A DNA stretch of 64,000 nt. It comes from Cycas panzhihuaensis (Eukaryota; Cycadophyta). Positions 9,871 through 21,956 of the stretch are shown piece after piece. Below the pieces are notes generated by a model. That model did not search any database. It worked only from the letters and a program-made list of their open reading frames with translations, and was not told where the DNA came from. Each line of letters starts with the position of its first letter. The first letter of the stretch is position 1. The stretch lies in contig CM041465.1 in the NCBI GenBank assembly GCA_023213395.1, forward strand, positions 217,999,741-218,063,740. The letters are read 5' to 3'. Made by a program: the position numbers and the translations under genes.

Positions 9871-11520
9871 AGTGCAAAATAATAAACCTAAAACTTTATT
9901 ATCTTTTCTAAAATTGTCTTTAATGCTAAGGTCACATTCATGTTATAAATACTTTAAAAGATCATGTTCAATAAAGTAAGTTTACATGGTGTCATACCAT
10001 AGTGAAAAGTTATGGCCATCGAAAATGGGGAATTGTGCCATTTTGAAAGCAATGTGATCAATAAGAAAATAATGATGCCTTTCAAAGCAAACTTAAAACC
10101 TCTTTTTCACTTATGCAAAACTAAAATAAACTCTTGAGAATGAAATATAAAGAGTTTTCAAAAAATGCCAATTTCTCAAATGAGTAATGTAAATCTCCAA
10201 TATAAAAAATTTCCTTTTTATATAAAAAATAACTTTTCTTTGAGAAAAATATATATATTGCCTTATGAACAAATTCTGGTTTAAAACAACTTAAAATGCT
10301 TGTAGAAAGATCAAGTAGAAGCCTTGAGTAAACAATGAGATATGAACTAGAATTTTCTTTAAAAAATTTGAAAGAAGACAAGCTTATTAGGATGTACGTA
10401 TATGCTCAACTTTAACAGCTTGAAAATTATATTGAATAATGTCAGAATAACTTAAGATTCTACCAATATGTAGATTAATAAGGTGTGAATCCAATGAAAT
10501 AAATGGTTTTGAAAATGGGTACCAATAAATTATGATTTGAATGAGGTAAAGGTATGGATCTCCTTATGGGGCTTAACAGGAGTAGGGTAGTCAAAATTAC
10601 ATAAAATTACTAATTAACCTTTAGAAAAAGTTGAACAAAGGATCAAATATTATTTATAAAGTAATCAATGTTCTTTCAATTGAAAATTTTTGAAAAATAT
10701 GTTAAAAAAAGGTGTAAAAGACAGTAGATTTGGGGCAATAAGGTACCTCAACTTTGACTGATTTGAAATTTAGGAAGATAATGTCAAAATATATAAAACA
10801 ATATGTGAAAATGAAGAGAAATGAGTCAGATTCCCAACGAAGCTAACGAAATTGAAATCTAATAAAAAATGAGAAAGTTATAGTGAAAAATGTAACAGGT
10901 ATTTTTATGTAGGATGTTAGCAAACAGACAAAAACAACTAAATTCCTTGTTTCAGCGATTAAAATATTAATGAAGGTGAACTCAAAAAATTGAAGTAAAA
11001 AGTGGGTATTCAAGTCTATACAACGTAGATAATTATAGAGGTAATTTGGGCAAAATACTATTTACCAGAAATAAATGACAGCCAGTTCTAAAAACGATTT
11101 GTTAAAAATGCAAAAAAAGCTGAAATTTTGAAAGTATAATGTTAAAATGGTCGAAACAAGGTCAAATTGGCACCAAATTGGTCTTATGACCAACAAATCG
11201 GTACGTAAAATTTCTGATCTATTGGAGTAGGTTTCGTCTGAAACCGATGCTCCAACGAGAAGTTATGGCCACAAAAGCACTAATAACTCTATGAAAAATA
11301 AAATTTTGAAAGGAAAAAAAAAGGTTAAAAGGACTAGATTATTAAAAATAGCTTCTTAAAAATGGGCTCAAGATGGACCGAAATGGATTGAACCCAAGAT
11401 CAGTCAGAGACTAAAGACCTCCGATACCAAAAGGGTGAACTCGCTCGTCGAGAATAAAAGATTATTAAAATCCTTAAAACTGGATTTAAAATGAACATAT
11501 AATAAATAAATATGATTATG
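9871..11520 (-). other. AT-rich noncoding interior of the pol-less element
   Basis: No open frame of note. It contains phrases such as AGTTATGGCCA (near 11260) and TATAGTGAAAAATGTAACAG (near 10880). The second recurs in slightly changed form inside the small element at 46398-48583 (ATAGTAAAAAATGTGACAGG near 47920). That points to a conserved noncoding domain shared by the two pol-less elements. Confidence 0.5.
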
Positions 11521-11559
11521 AGGAATAAGATTTAATGAACCGAATAATAATAATGCAAC

Positions 11560-12560
11560 AATAATAATGCAACGCAAATATCAAAAAATACAGCGCAATG
11601 TATAAACGCACAAAGAAGCCGTAATAATGAATATAATGATCAAACGGGCAGCCGCAATGGACTGTATGTACAACAAAACAAAAGACGCCTCACAATAATG
11701 GAAGAAGACGTAGTGAATATATAAGCTGCAGAGCCGTAATATGGCAGAACAATGCAAATACATGGACACACACAAAGGCATAATAATGATCAAATATGAG
11801 TAATGAATGGCAACGCATGAACTGAATATGTACAGTCAAGCGCCGATAAACGGGGTAAACGCGATGGGCAATGGCCTGAATATGTACAGTCAAATGGCAA
11901 CGCATGAGCTGCCACCGATTATGAGTGCATTAAAGAAGACGCAAATAGCAAACAACCGTCAAATGCGAGAGGGAAGGCTTACAATATAGCGGACCATGGA
12001 TAACAATAATGACCCAACGGGAGCAAAGGCGACTTGAACAATAACGAATAATCAAACGGCCTCAATAGTGACCGAATAGAAAGCCAAACGGCGTAAGTGA
12101 ATTCAAAGCCAAAGCGGCAATAATGGGCGGCGGGCTTAGCTGCGGGCCGATGGCGCAAAGCCCGAGACGGGAAGAAGGGCCGGAAGGGAGAGCGGAGGCG
12201 GAGCGCTGAAAGGATACACGCAAGCAACATCCAAAACGAAGGCAGCAGAGAGGCAGAGTCACGGAGACGGGGCGCTGAAAGGAGATATACACGCAAGCAA
12301 TAGCTGAAATGAAGGCAGACAGAAATGCCAAAGAGCGCAGGGCTATCGAACGGTGAACGGCACTGTCAAAGAGCTATTAATACAATGGAACTACACCACA
12401 GTAAAGGGCAGAGAGCTAGCAGCAAATGCAACCGTAAGTTATGGGCAAAGGATAGAGAGCTAGCAGCAAATGCAACCTTAAGTTACAGGCAAAGGGCAGA
12501 GAGCTAGCAGCAAATGCAACCGTAAGCTACGGGCCTTAGGAGAGACGCAGATGCAGTGCA
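11560..12560. repeat. CpG-rich interior of the pol-less element with tandem duplications
   Basis: This kilobase keeps many CG dinucleotides (for example GCGGGCCGATGGCGCAAAGC near 12140), in contrast to the CpG-poor surroundings. It holds several tandem duplications: CTGAATATGTACAGTCAA at 11821 and 11875, a 69-bp step of GCGCTGAAAGGA at 12203 and 12272, and a 44-bp triplication at 12401-12533. Short open frames here appear to be incidental. Confidence 0.7.
12401..12535. repeat. 44-bp tandem repeat, three copies
   Basis: GAGAGCTAGCAGCAAATGCA recurs at 12411, 12455 and 12499, each copy followed by ACC(G/T)TAAG(T/C)TA and GGGCAAAGG-like linkers. The copies differ by only a few bases, so the expansion is recent compared with the decay of the rest of the window. 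Confidence 0.92.
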
Positions 12561-13736
12561 GACGCAAAGACACGCACTAGTAGAAGATGCAAAGATGGAG
12601 GCCGAGGTCTAAACGAAAATGGGCCAGCATGGCACAGAGGCCAATAAATGAAATAAAAAACGGAGGACTGAATGCCAATATGGAAGGCGATCGGAGGATA
12701 TAATAAATGGAACGGTGCAAAGGGCAAGATGCCTTAGCAGAGTACAGGGAACAGAGGTGAAGATAAACAAAATCTCAATGAAGTGATACGAAAAAGGGTG
12801 CAATACTATCTCAGATAGAAATACTAAAGATGTTCAAACTAAATAGGGAAGGCAGACAAAAAGCATATATTGAAGATTAACCGAACAAAGCAAAAAAAAA
12901 TATATATATAAAAAATTATTTATTTATATGTTGAAAATCAAAAGGAACAAAGAACTTGGTTCCCGTATGATTGTGCAAACTTCTGAGCGGGAGAACTTCC
13001 TTCACGGTAGATGAAATTCTGATCCATCTTCTCCAGTGGATAGGTGAGCTCGCCAGAATCTCAACAAGCAGTCATATAGATACGTTTCACCAGATGTATG
13101 AGCAACTGCAAACGTATTTGTAGCAGGCTTCTTCAAATTTCTAAGTCCATTCTTCAGTATATAGATCTGTTGTAGATGCTTCTCTGGATGACTGAATATG
13201 CCCAAAAAACTGTAGATTTGTAACAATCTTGAAAATATAGTCAGAAAATATGATGAAAAAATGTAGATTTGAGCTAAATGTAGCATAAAATGGTGAAAAA
13301 ACTTGATACAATAGGCAGATTTATAATAAAAATAGTAGATCTGAAGTAACAAATTGTAGATCTTTAAAGAAAACTTAATCTGCAAAAAATATCAAATAAG
13401 TAGACAAAAAACTTGTAAACTATCAAAATATATGATAAATTTGTAAATCTGAAGAGAAAATAACTTGAATATGAGAATAAAAACTTGAATGTATATAACT
13501 TGCTGCTAAAAATCCTTTGTAGATCTGCACAAATCTGAAAATAGATCTCAGTAATATTTGTTGAACCAGAAATATAGCTTAATAATAATCAAAATCTACT
13601 GAAATAATATGTAAAACTTGTTGAAAATCTTCAGAAAATAAATATAGTTAATATATCTTGCTTGTAAAAGGAATTTGTTGTAGAATGCAGTAGATCCTGT
13701 TACTCTTCTTCAAAACTTCAGCAGGTCAGCAATCGC

Positions 13737-13750
13737 CTGCTCTGATACCA
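13737..13750 (-). other. Primer-binding site of the pol-less element
   Basis: The minus strand reads TGGTATCAGAGC (13750 to 13739), two bases inside the right LTR boundary at 13753. It is the outermost of three PBS-like copies. The TSD and the equal 492-bp LTR lengths show this is the true PBS and that the other two lie inside the LTR. Confidence 0.85.
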
Positions 13751-13752
13751 AA

Positions 13753-14244
13753 TGATGGAATAATAATAGCAGGACTATGCTCTGATACCAAATGATGGAA
13801 TATAAAGTTTGCAAGACTATGCTCTTATACCAAATGATGGAAAATATACTAGCAAGGAGAACAGGTCAAAACATATATCAAATAACCATAAACCAGTATT
13901 ACATCAATACATCAATATGTCATAATCACAATAGCATAAAGAACATGAAAGCCTTATTGTTCAATCCATTGTAGCAATAATGAGCATTACAAATCTCCTC
14001 AAAGGTAGGCGGTGTCTAAAAACACTAGGGTTGTACACCCCATAACATTTATAGTTTTGGGGGAGGAGGGAAACTCCTCAACCCCTGAATTCAAATTAAT
14101 AATAAAATAATACTAACTTAACTCAAATGAAACTAACTCAACTTACCTTAACTTACCTTGACATGTTGAGCATCACATGTCTAAATTGAGGTGCACAATC
14201 CTGGTAGGTAAGAGGGAGTTGAGTGATGACATTACACTCCAACA
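13753..14244 (-). repeat. 5' LTR of the pol-less element
   Basis: A 492-bp repeat colinear with 8816-9307, followed by the target duplication AGGGC at 14245-14249. It contains PBS-like copies at 13779-13790 and 13821-13832. On the minus strand it starts TGTTGGAGTGTAATG. Confidence 0.92.
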
Positions 14245-16567
14245 AGGGCTCTCCTACCCTTAGGGTGAAAGAGGGTGAAAACGATCTCCTTCTAAAGAGG
14301 AGATAGAAGAGCAATGATTCCTTGCAGAAGGGAACCCTAAAGATGAGAAGAAGGGGTGACAATTATTGGTTTGCTTGGCTTCTACTTGTTCATTTATTTG
14401 TTAGTTTGATGATAAGAAAGAGTGAGTGTAGGTAAGAGGATTAGCCGCTTACGGTTTGTTGCAAGTGGGGGTCCAAGGTAGTTGGTTTAGTTTATAAAGG
14501 ATTACCCTTAAGAAGCTAAGGTTTGCAATGTTAGGCTTGGAGAGGTGAGAAAGTGTTGCAATCATTTAGTTGCAGCTAAGTTTTAGGTTTTTCCTTGGGT
14601 TGTGAGAACAAGGCAGGTAGGTTGATGTTTATTTGCTTGTTGTAAGGTAGGTTTATCTCTAATCAATAGTTATTATGATGTTCAATTATTGTAACTTTTA
14701 TGATGCAAATAAAATATGATGACAAAGTAAACTAACTATTCTCCCTTGCTCTTAATTCTTTTTCTCTTAGAAGGGGGAGGTTTTTCAAGAGGGCAAAAAA
14801 AAAGGTAGAATATGATATCTATCTACTTGCAACTAGTGTTTCTTCTTATACAATAAATGGATTGGAGTTCTACAATGTTTCTCTCTTGGGCAGGAAGGGG
14901 CTTAAAGTGCTTTTAGAATCCTTGCATAAATATTATACACAAGGCTAGAAGAAAAGGGAGAGATGCAAGCTTTTCCTTTCATATGCAAAGGGAAAGAGGG
15001 GAGTGGTTTGTTTATACTACGCTTCCTTTCTATGTGAGATGCACAAACATATGAGCAAAGCAATGAGACACTTTCCCTTTCCTTTTAGGGCAAAGGGGTG
15101 GTTAGGAAGGCAAGGAGAGAAAAAAAATGAGTGGAATGTACCCGGTTCCATGACATTCGATGCAGTAGCCCAACTCTTCTTCATGCGTCCTCTTTGCCAG
15201 TAGCTCTGCTTCTCTTGTCGTAATGAATGTTGTTAACGAACCTTGAGTGGGGGTTCCTTACCTTCCCTAAGTTTGAATAAACAAAACAAAAAAGGAGAGT
15301 AGAAAAAGGGAAAGTGCAACATAAACCAAAACAAGAAACAATGTTACCTCTTAGTGAAAAATCACTTTGTTTATGAATGGGTCTGACTCCACCTAAATTA
15401 CATAATAGATAACTACAAACAACAAATATTCATATATGCATGCCAACTTACTAATGAAAGATATTTGGAATGTTTGTTTAGTTGTGTAATGCTAGAATAA
15501 GATCTCAAGTAATATTTTACTATTTAGTATGACATACAACATGCAACATACGGGAGAAGCAAGAGGTAGAAAGGAGTGGGAGTGTTACCTCAGAATGGTG
15601 AGTTCTACTATAATCTAGGTTTCTCCAAAATGGATGAATAAGACCTCACAATCATGTGGTAGTTTCTTAGGGGTAAAAGATCTTGAGGTGGGGTGATAGA
15701 TCACCCAAGAAGGAAGCTATAAGTTTTGCATCCAAGTAATACACTAGTTGAGGCATGAATAAGAGGGATATCAACTAGTGTTGAGGAGGGGTTACCCTAG
15801 TAGAAGGGGGCTTTTAGAGTCATAACTCAAGTACAAAGCCCTTCCTATAATCTCCCCTAGCCACTTCTATCCTCTCCTCACCAAAACTAATGATTTGGAG
15901 GATGAAACTAGAGGTTTGATAGTAGGTAGAGGGGTTGCCTCTAAGATTCCTGGTAGACTTACTCCTAATGAGCATGAAAAGGGGTGTCTAAATCTGAAAA
16001 TGGTTAAGAAGCACATTAGTTAATCGAAAGAATAAAATAAAACTTAGGTGTTTGGTAACCAAAATCACAACAAAATGGCTTACCTTTTGGATGAAAGAGA
16101 GAATAGTGCAGGTGAGAGTTCTTAGCTTGAAAACCAAAAGTTTTAGAGAATAATTTTAAGTTTTTGGGGAGGAAACCAACTCTCTTTTATAACTTGATAG
16201 CTTGGGGCTAATCTAATATAGTTGTTGAGCTTGATCCTGCTAGCTTTCCCTTTTTGAAGTACTATTCTACATGCAGGCTTCCAGTAGATCCCAAGAGGAT
16301 GGAAGTTTGTGAGAGAAATATGAAGTTTTGCAAAGAAAATAAGTTGAAGAAGAGAGGAAATCCATTTGAATTTAGGTTTTTATGGTTTAGGTGAGGTCTT
16401 GGGACCATTAAGGATTGATCTGGGCTGGTCCCAAGGCCAGGGACTATGTTAGGTTTACAATAAATATGATTTTAGCCATTTTTGGTCACATTTAAACTTA
16501 TAACAGTCTCACCATGAATTAATTCATGGCACCACTAATATATTAGCAGTGTTGCTAATATATTAGA

Positions 16568-16717
16568 GGGGCACAATAATCAGAGTGGTGCAGACAAAAA
16601 AGGGAGTAGGGAAATAATAGGTCAATGGATCTTAATATTAGTAGGGCACAATAATCAGAGTGGTGCATATAAAAAAGGGAGTAGGGCAATAATAGTTCAA
16701 TGGATCTTAATAAAAAT
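16568..16717. repeat. 75-bp direct tandem duplication
   Basis: GGGCACAATAATCAGAGTGG at 16568 recurs at 16644. Both copies continue through AAAAAAGGGAGTAGGG and TCAATGGATCTTAATA with few differences. Just upstream, CTAATATATTAG occurs twice, separated by CAGTGTTG, so the two copies can pair as a hairpin. Confidence 0.9.
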
Positions 16718-18880
16718 TAATTAATATTAATTAAAAAGAAGAAAACAAGGCATGATATATTGCTAAGGGGCCTGAAACATATCCCTAAAGACCTGTAGGC
16801 CAATGCTAGGCCATTCTATAGGAAGAAAGTTGCCGAAAACATACAAGAAACATATCACTCTAAGTTAGATCTCCATGGGAAAATAGCAACCACATACACT
16901 AAGGTAAAAACAAGGCCCAAAAAATCAACATCAATTAGATACAATCTACAAATCTCACATGGAATGAGCAATGAAAGTCATCTTTTCATGTGAAACCTTA
17001 ATAAACTTTCCTTGGTGGACCAAGGGATAAATGAGGCATACAAAAGGGAAAAGATGCTACAAAAGAGTATGAATAGGCTAAGAATCATCTAAGCTAGGTT
17101 ACATAGGCATGTGAGAAACCTATTACCAAGAGGGTATTAACCATGGGATCTCAATGATGCCATTGGACTGGAGTCCTGGTTGTTATAGGTAGGGATCATA
17201 CACAAGCAAAGGGATTAGGTAGGTAATCCAAGTAGCCAAGCAACCATAATCTAATAATCAAAGGAACGAAGCAAAGAGAAATATGGAAAAGCATATACCT
17301 GATCTTACCTATGCGATGCTATCCCTATCCATTCTTGATGGCCAAGAAACACCTGAAAATATTTTTCTAGAATTTTTTTTAACTCTGTAAAGTTTATATA
17401 AAACAGAATTTACATGTTATTTTGCTAATTGAGAATCTTAGGAACCTCTTTTTGTCACTTTAAATCTTATGCCAGAAAAAATATAAGCATTATAACCTCC
17501 TATATGGTGATTAGACTCATATTTTTTAGTGATATGTAGTGGAGAAAAGGGTAATTCCCTTAACATATTTCTATGAGAAGATATATATACATAAAAGAGA
17601 AAAAGAAACAAAAAAATATATTAACAAAATAAAATTAGAAAATATAAGCATTATTTATGTTTATGGTGGGGTACCTCTTAAGGAAATGATGAATGAACTA
17701 TGGAGCAAAGCCTACTAGTGAGTAAAGCCCTTACATGAAAGCATAGAGGAGGCAAAAACAATAAAGAAGGTAGAAAAAGAAAGGCAATTGAGATAACAAT
17801 AAGAAACAAATGGCAATAGACTTGAGCACAGATTGATATAAATAGAATGTCATAGATATCAAGGCAATCTTGTAGCAGTCATTAAAAAAGAAAAAAGGAT
17901 TTGCAGGTGTGGCAAACTATGTCGTGGTCATTATGACAAACAGTAAGTGTAGATGAATGTAATATGTGTCGATCATATCGTGTAGAAAGGCCTTGTAATA
18001 GAGTAAACTTAGAGAAAATATGATGCCTCTATAATGATGCAAACACCCAAAAAAGCACTGAGTCATACATATGTCAATGATGCCACTTCTAAAGATATGG
18101 AGAAAATGTAGACATCACCCATTCTGTACATTGAATTGTTGAATGGAAAATTTCTGATGATACCATTGTCATTGTGCTTTGCAAACACTATGACATAGAA
18201 AAATATCAATAAATCCTACTCTTTTGGATCAAATTTTTTTGTTCAACATAAAAAAAATGGCAACTTTAGTAATTAATTTAATCATATTTAATTATAATAT
18301 GAAAATTGTGGATGTCAAATTCTATAAGGTAGTTTTTTTTTTTTTACATTGTAAAAAATGCAGTTAACTAGATTGCATAAAATTTAAAATTTGTACTAGC
18401 CCCCTTAACATCAGTCCTTAGTTAGATGTGTTACTCATATGGCCTCCAACTTGTCAGTGAAAATGGTTAAGCCCATGATTTCAATCCCATTCATCATTTT
18501 AAGAAGTCACCTTTATGTTTTTAACCATAACTTAAGTATACAAGGTTGAATTTTAGATCCGAAAGATGTTTTGGAAAGGTGACTTATTGCTCTTTAATTT
18601 AATAGGTTACATAAGTTGTTTTAGAGCTAGTTTGAAGGAGAAATTTCAACTCAAAAATATATATATATATATATTTTAATTTATATTTTTATAAAAATTT
18701 CATCATGTTTAGGCACACTTACTCATTTTTTATGGCTCCAATTCATTTGATGTTACTTTTATTAATGAAATGTACCCGAAATGTGGTGGTGGGGGGGGGG
18801 GCGTGAGTGTGCAAATGTAAAATTTGTTATATAGGCTCCAGGTAACCCAATTTATATTAAAATTTATTATAATTATCATG

Positions 18881-18907
18881 TAGAGAGAGAGAGAGAGAGA
18901 GAGAGAG
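18881..18907. repeat. (GA)n microsatellite
   Basis: About thirteen GA dinucleotides in a row. A poly-G run lies about 90 bp upstream near 18790. Confidence 0.95.
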
Positions 18908-19465
18908 TCATTGTTTAATATTTTGAGTCACGTCCTTATTTTATGTCATTTGTCATTATGTTGGTAGATACTTTATAGCCTATAGAGGAAAATGTAAGTC
19001 CTTAAAAATAAGAGTGTAAGCTTATAGAGGTAAATTATGAGGCCATAGTGCCCTTGTAAGGTCGTAGAGTTATTTCATCATATATATTCTAGCTATAAAT
19101 ACTGAAGAGTTGCTCATATTATCCTATATTGGCAAAAGGTGGGACTCCTTTCTTCATGCTACTCTTGCATTCAATTATCAGCTCACCTATTCGACCATGT
19201 AGGACAATGTGCTTCCAAGGTATAGTTGACTTGGTGTTGATTGCACCATGTACATAAATGATCATCTTAACTAACTGATAGTAGTAATGACTATTTATCC
19301 ATGTAGTCTGGTGGATGGAGTTCACTTCATATGGACATCAATAATAACTTATGTTTCTTTGTAGTAACTTGATCCAATAGATTTAAATACCTAAATTGTA
19401 TATTGATATGATATTTTTATTTGATGTAATTATTTATTATAGGGGAGAATATTGGATGTAATATC

Positions 19466-19863
19466 TGTTATGTACCCAATCTCCTTTCAATACATCTACC
19501 TTGCCCCTCTCTCTCTTTGATGTATCTTCTTCCCCTTCTTCTTTTTCTCCTTCTTCATCTTCACTAGTCTCTTATTGAAATTATCCTACATGTATTAGTC
19601 AAGTCTCCTTCTTCATCTTCACTAGTTTGTTATTGTAATTATCCCACATATATTAGTTAAGAGGGATGAGCAGCCTTAGTAGCTATATATATAATCTCCA
19701 CTCTTGTAGAGGACATCTTTGAGCATTGAGATATTGTGTATTGGAGGTTGCCCCCTTAAAGTGGCCTAATAATATAAAGTGATCTTGTGCTTGTGTAATT
19801 TTCTTGAGAAGAATTTAACTTTCATTAGAGGATTGGGCAATTGTTAGAGAAAAGTTTATTCCA
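19466..19863 (+). repeat. 5' LTR of the 19.5-23.9 kb gypsy element (398 bp, internal duplication)
   Basis: It starts TGTTATGTACCCAATCTCC and ends TTTATTCCA. A segment of about 58 bp, beginning CTCCTTCTTCATCTTCACTA, is present twice in tandem (about 19548-19665) but only once in the 3' LTR. That accounts for the 398 versus 331 bp lengths. Confidence 0.93.
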
Positions 19864-19865
19864 AG

Positions 19866-19877
19866 TGGTATCAGAGC
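19866..19877 (+). other. Primer-binding site of the 19.5-23.9 kb gypsy element
   Basis: TGGTATCAGAGC, exact initiator tRNA-Met type, two bases after the 5' LTR. Confidence 0.93.
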
Positions 19878-20002
19878 AAGATTAATACATGACCTATGAG
19901 CAAGTCAAAGGTATTGAATAATCAATTTTTTTTCCAATTAGCTTTCATTCCCATCAGTATTTATTCACATTTTAATTTCTACTTAGTTACTTCTACTTTT
20001 TA

Positions 20003-20270
20003 GGGATAGATAACACTATAATCAAGTAACTACTCTAACATTTGCATTGAGTAACCTTTTTTTGTATTTAAATAGAGACCCTATGCTAGGAGTTTATAAA
20101 TATTATGAGGATTTTCTTTTAGGGCTAAATGCATTGTGGCTTTTCTGGCCCCTGCATGAAGGACTAGAGATCACACTTCTTAACCAAGCCTTAGATAAAA
20201 CTTAGCTATAAAGTCATGTCCATGTACCTATGGATATATAGGAGGACACCCTAGGTAGGCCTTCCTAGTA
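20003..20270 (+). other. Leader segment shared with a copia element at 39.9-40.15 kb
   Basis: GGATAGATAACACTA, then GACCCTATGCTAGGAG, then CCAAGCCTTAGATAAAACTT and TCCATGTACC..GGATATATAGGAGGAC occur in the same order in the untranslated leader of the copia element at 39026-44660. This is unexpected, because the two elements belong to different superfamilies. Confidence 0.7.
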
Positions 20271-21109
20271 TAGGTAACCAATCAACCATTTGTAATTTGT
20301 AGTACATTAAAAGAAGTTACCCTTGGGAAGTTACTCTCTATGTACCCTAGAGATAAGGTAGTATGGTTGCATAGTACATCATTAGCCTCTGTAAGTTTAT
20401 AATATTTATTATTAGAATTAATATATTAGAGAGCCTATAAACCAAAAAATCTCAACCTAGTATACCTGGTCAATCTGTTAGTGGTCTATGTGCACTTAAT
20501 CAGTCAATAAGTTAGTCACCATCAATCTATAAAATTTAATGTGTTTAGCCAGTTTGTTGTCAGTTCATGTGTACATAGTCAGTCAGTTAGTGAGCGACCA
20601 AACAAGAAAAAAAGTAAAAAAAAACAAAAGAAATAAAAAAAGTCAATTAATTGATTGTAAGCAATAAAATAAAAAATAAAAATCCATATTGCTTAATTAT
20701 AAAACAAGCAGGACAATAGTCTAAAAACATCCAGTAAGGGCCTAACATCCTTAAGAACCCATATTTATAAAACAATATAGAGTTAAGGTCGAGAAAGAAA
20801 ATGGCCCTAAAAATCAACCTCGATTAAAGCATCAAACTCAATGATATAGTTGTCTCATTAAGAGGGGAAATATATGTCAAGCTTTAAAAGGTACAACATA
20901 TAGTAAATAATTTGGCCTTCCAAGTATCTAATACGATTGCCCTACTAAAGAAAAATTTCACTAACAAAGATAACCAAGTTAAGGAATATGACTACAACCA
21001 TAAAGAGAAAAAGAAACTTAATTTAGATGATACATCTCAATAGGATATCATAATGAGGGCATGGATGATGATTACTATGATAATAGATGAGGGAGGCTAA
21101 CCTTCCTTC

Positions 21110-21780
21110 CAAAAGTAGATCTCCAAAACTTTGATGGCAATGATGTTCAAACTTAGGTATCACAAATGGAACAATACTTTTCCCTTCACCAAGTCCCAAA
21201 AGATAAAAAGATATGAATAGCCTCTTTGTATATGGAATCTGAGCCTTACCAATAGTACCAGTGGGTGAAGAAGAAGGTTAGTGGACTTAATTATGATTGG
21301 GACTATTTTATTAAGGACCTTGAGACCTAGTATGATAATATTTAGGATAATGACTACTTTAGTTAGCTCACAAAGATTTAATAAGATAACACAATTTTAG
21401 AATATACCTCTACATACTAGCATCTCTCCATATGATTTGAGAACTTGAGTGAGGAACAAATACTAGAACTATACATTAGTGGACTTCAAGATGAGATTAA
21501 GTAAGAACTTTGTCTCTCAAATCCTACATAAATCACTAAGCTATAAGAATAACATGCCATATTAAAGCAAAAAATAAGGCATCTAGATAATCCATGTGAC
21601 CATATATAAATAAGAGAATACCATCACATACCCCAATCATGTCACACTCACCAATTGTTTAACAAATAACTACATAAGAAGTTGATGAGAAAAGGTTAAA
21701 AGGGCTATGTTTTAGATGCAACCAAAAATGGCAAAAGGACCATCATTGTTTTAAAAAATAATTATTTATCATCAAGAACA
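21110..21780 (+). pseudogene. Ty3/gypsy gag with CCHC knuckle (heavily stopped)
   Basis: Plus-strand translation gives KVDLQNFDGND, SQMEQYFSLHQVPKDKK, SEPYQ, YFIKDLET and LSEEQILELYISGLQDEIK, the gag pattern of gypsy elements with an internal integrase C-terminal module. It ends in the knuckle EKRLKGLCFRCNQKWQKDHH followed by Cys, giving CX2C, then His and Cys. A dozen or more stops occur, almost all where Gln (CAA or CAG) or Trp is expected by alignment to the family. It would have formed the particle shell. Confidence 0.88.
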
Positions 21781-21956
21781 TATAGGATGAGGAACAAGAG
21801 GAAGAAAATGTTTTAGAACAACTATATGAACATGTTTCAGAATTACTAGAATCACTAATAGATGATGATGAAGATACTACAACCATCTTAGTCCATACCT
21901 TAGCCAGAATTATAACTCCTCAAACTCTTAAAATCATTTAGTATATCAAGAAAAAG

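Larger units (their letters stand above)
8816..14244 (-). mobile_element. Complete pol-less LTR retrotransposon (LARD-like), TSD AGGGC
   Basis: Two 492-bp direct repeats bound the element (8816-9307 and 13753-14244). It is flanked by the 5-bp duplication AGGGC (8811-8815 and 14245-14249). On the minus strand the LTR starts TGTTGGAGTGTAATG; a PBS lies inside the right LTR and a polypurine tract (AAGGGGTAGAA) precedes the left LTR, so transcription runs right to left. The roughly 4.4-kb interior has no protease, RT, RNase H or integrase signature on either strand, only one 171-codon acidic open stretch. It would therefore depend on proteins from another element. The LTRs differ by roughly 15-20 substitutions by eye, so the insertion is younger than most neighbours. 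Confidence 0.93.
14250..19460. other. Unclassified repeat-like tract
   Basis: This continues the tract interrupted at 8815. No coding family is recognised. Local features are a 66-codon plus-strand open stretch (15003-15203), a 75-bp tandem duplication at 16568-16717, an exact palindrome CCATGAATTAATTCATGG near 16512, a poly-G run near 18790, a (GA)n run at 18881-18906 and a 68-codon minus-strand open stretch (19325-19119). It is probably old transposon-derived sequence, but I cannot assign a class. Confidence 0.3.

Noticed and set aside
15003-15203. 66-codon plus-strand open frame (MVCLYYASFLCEMH...)
   Set aside because: No similarity recognised, no conserved neighbours, and its length is within what chance allows in GC-richer DNA.
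17700-18010. Possible CCHC-like motif (CRCGKLCRGHYDKQ)
   Set aside because: Spacing does not fit a retroviral knuckle or another zinc finger I know, and no gag or transposase context surrounds it.
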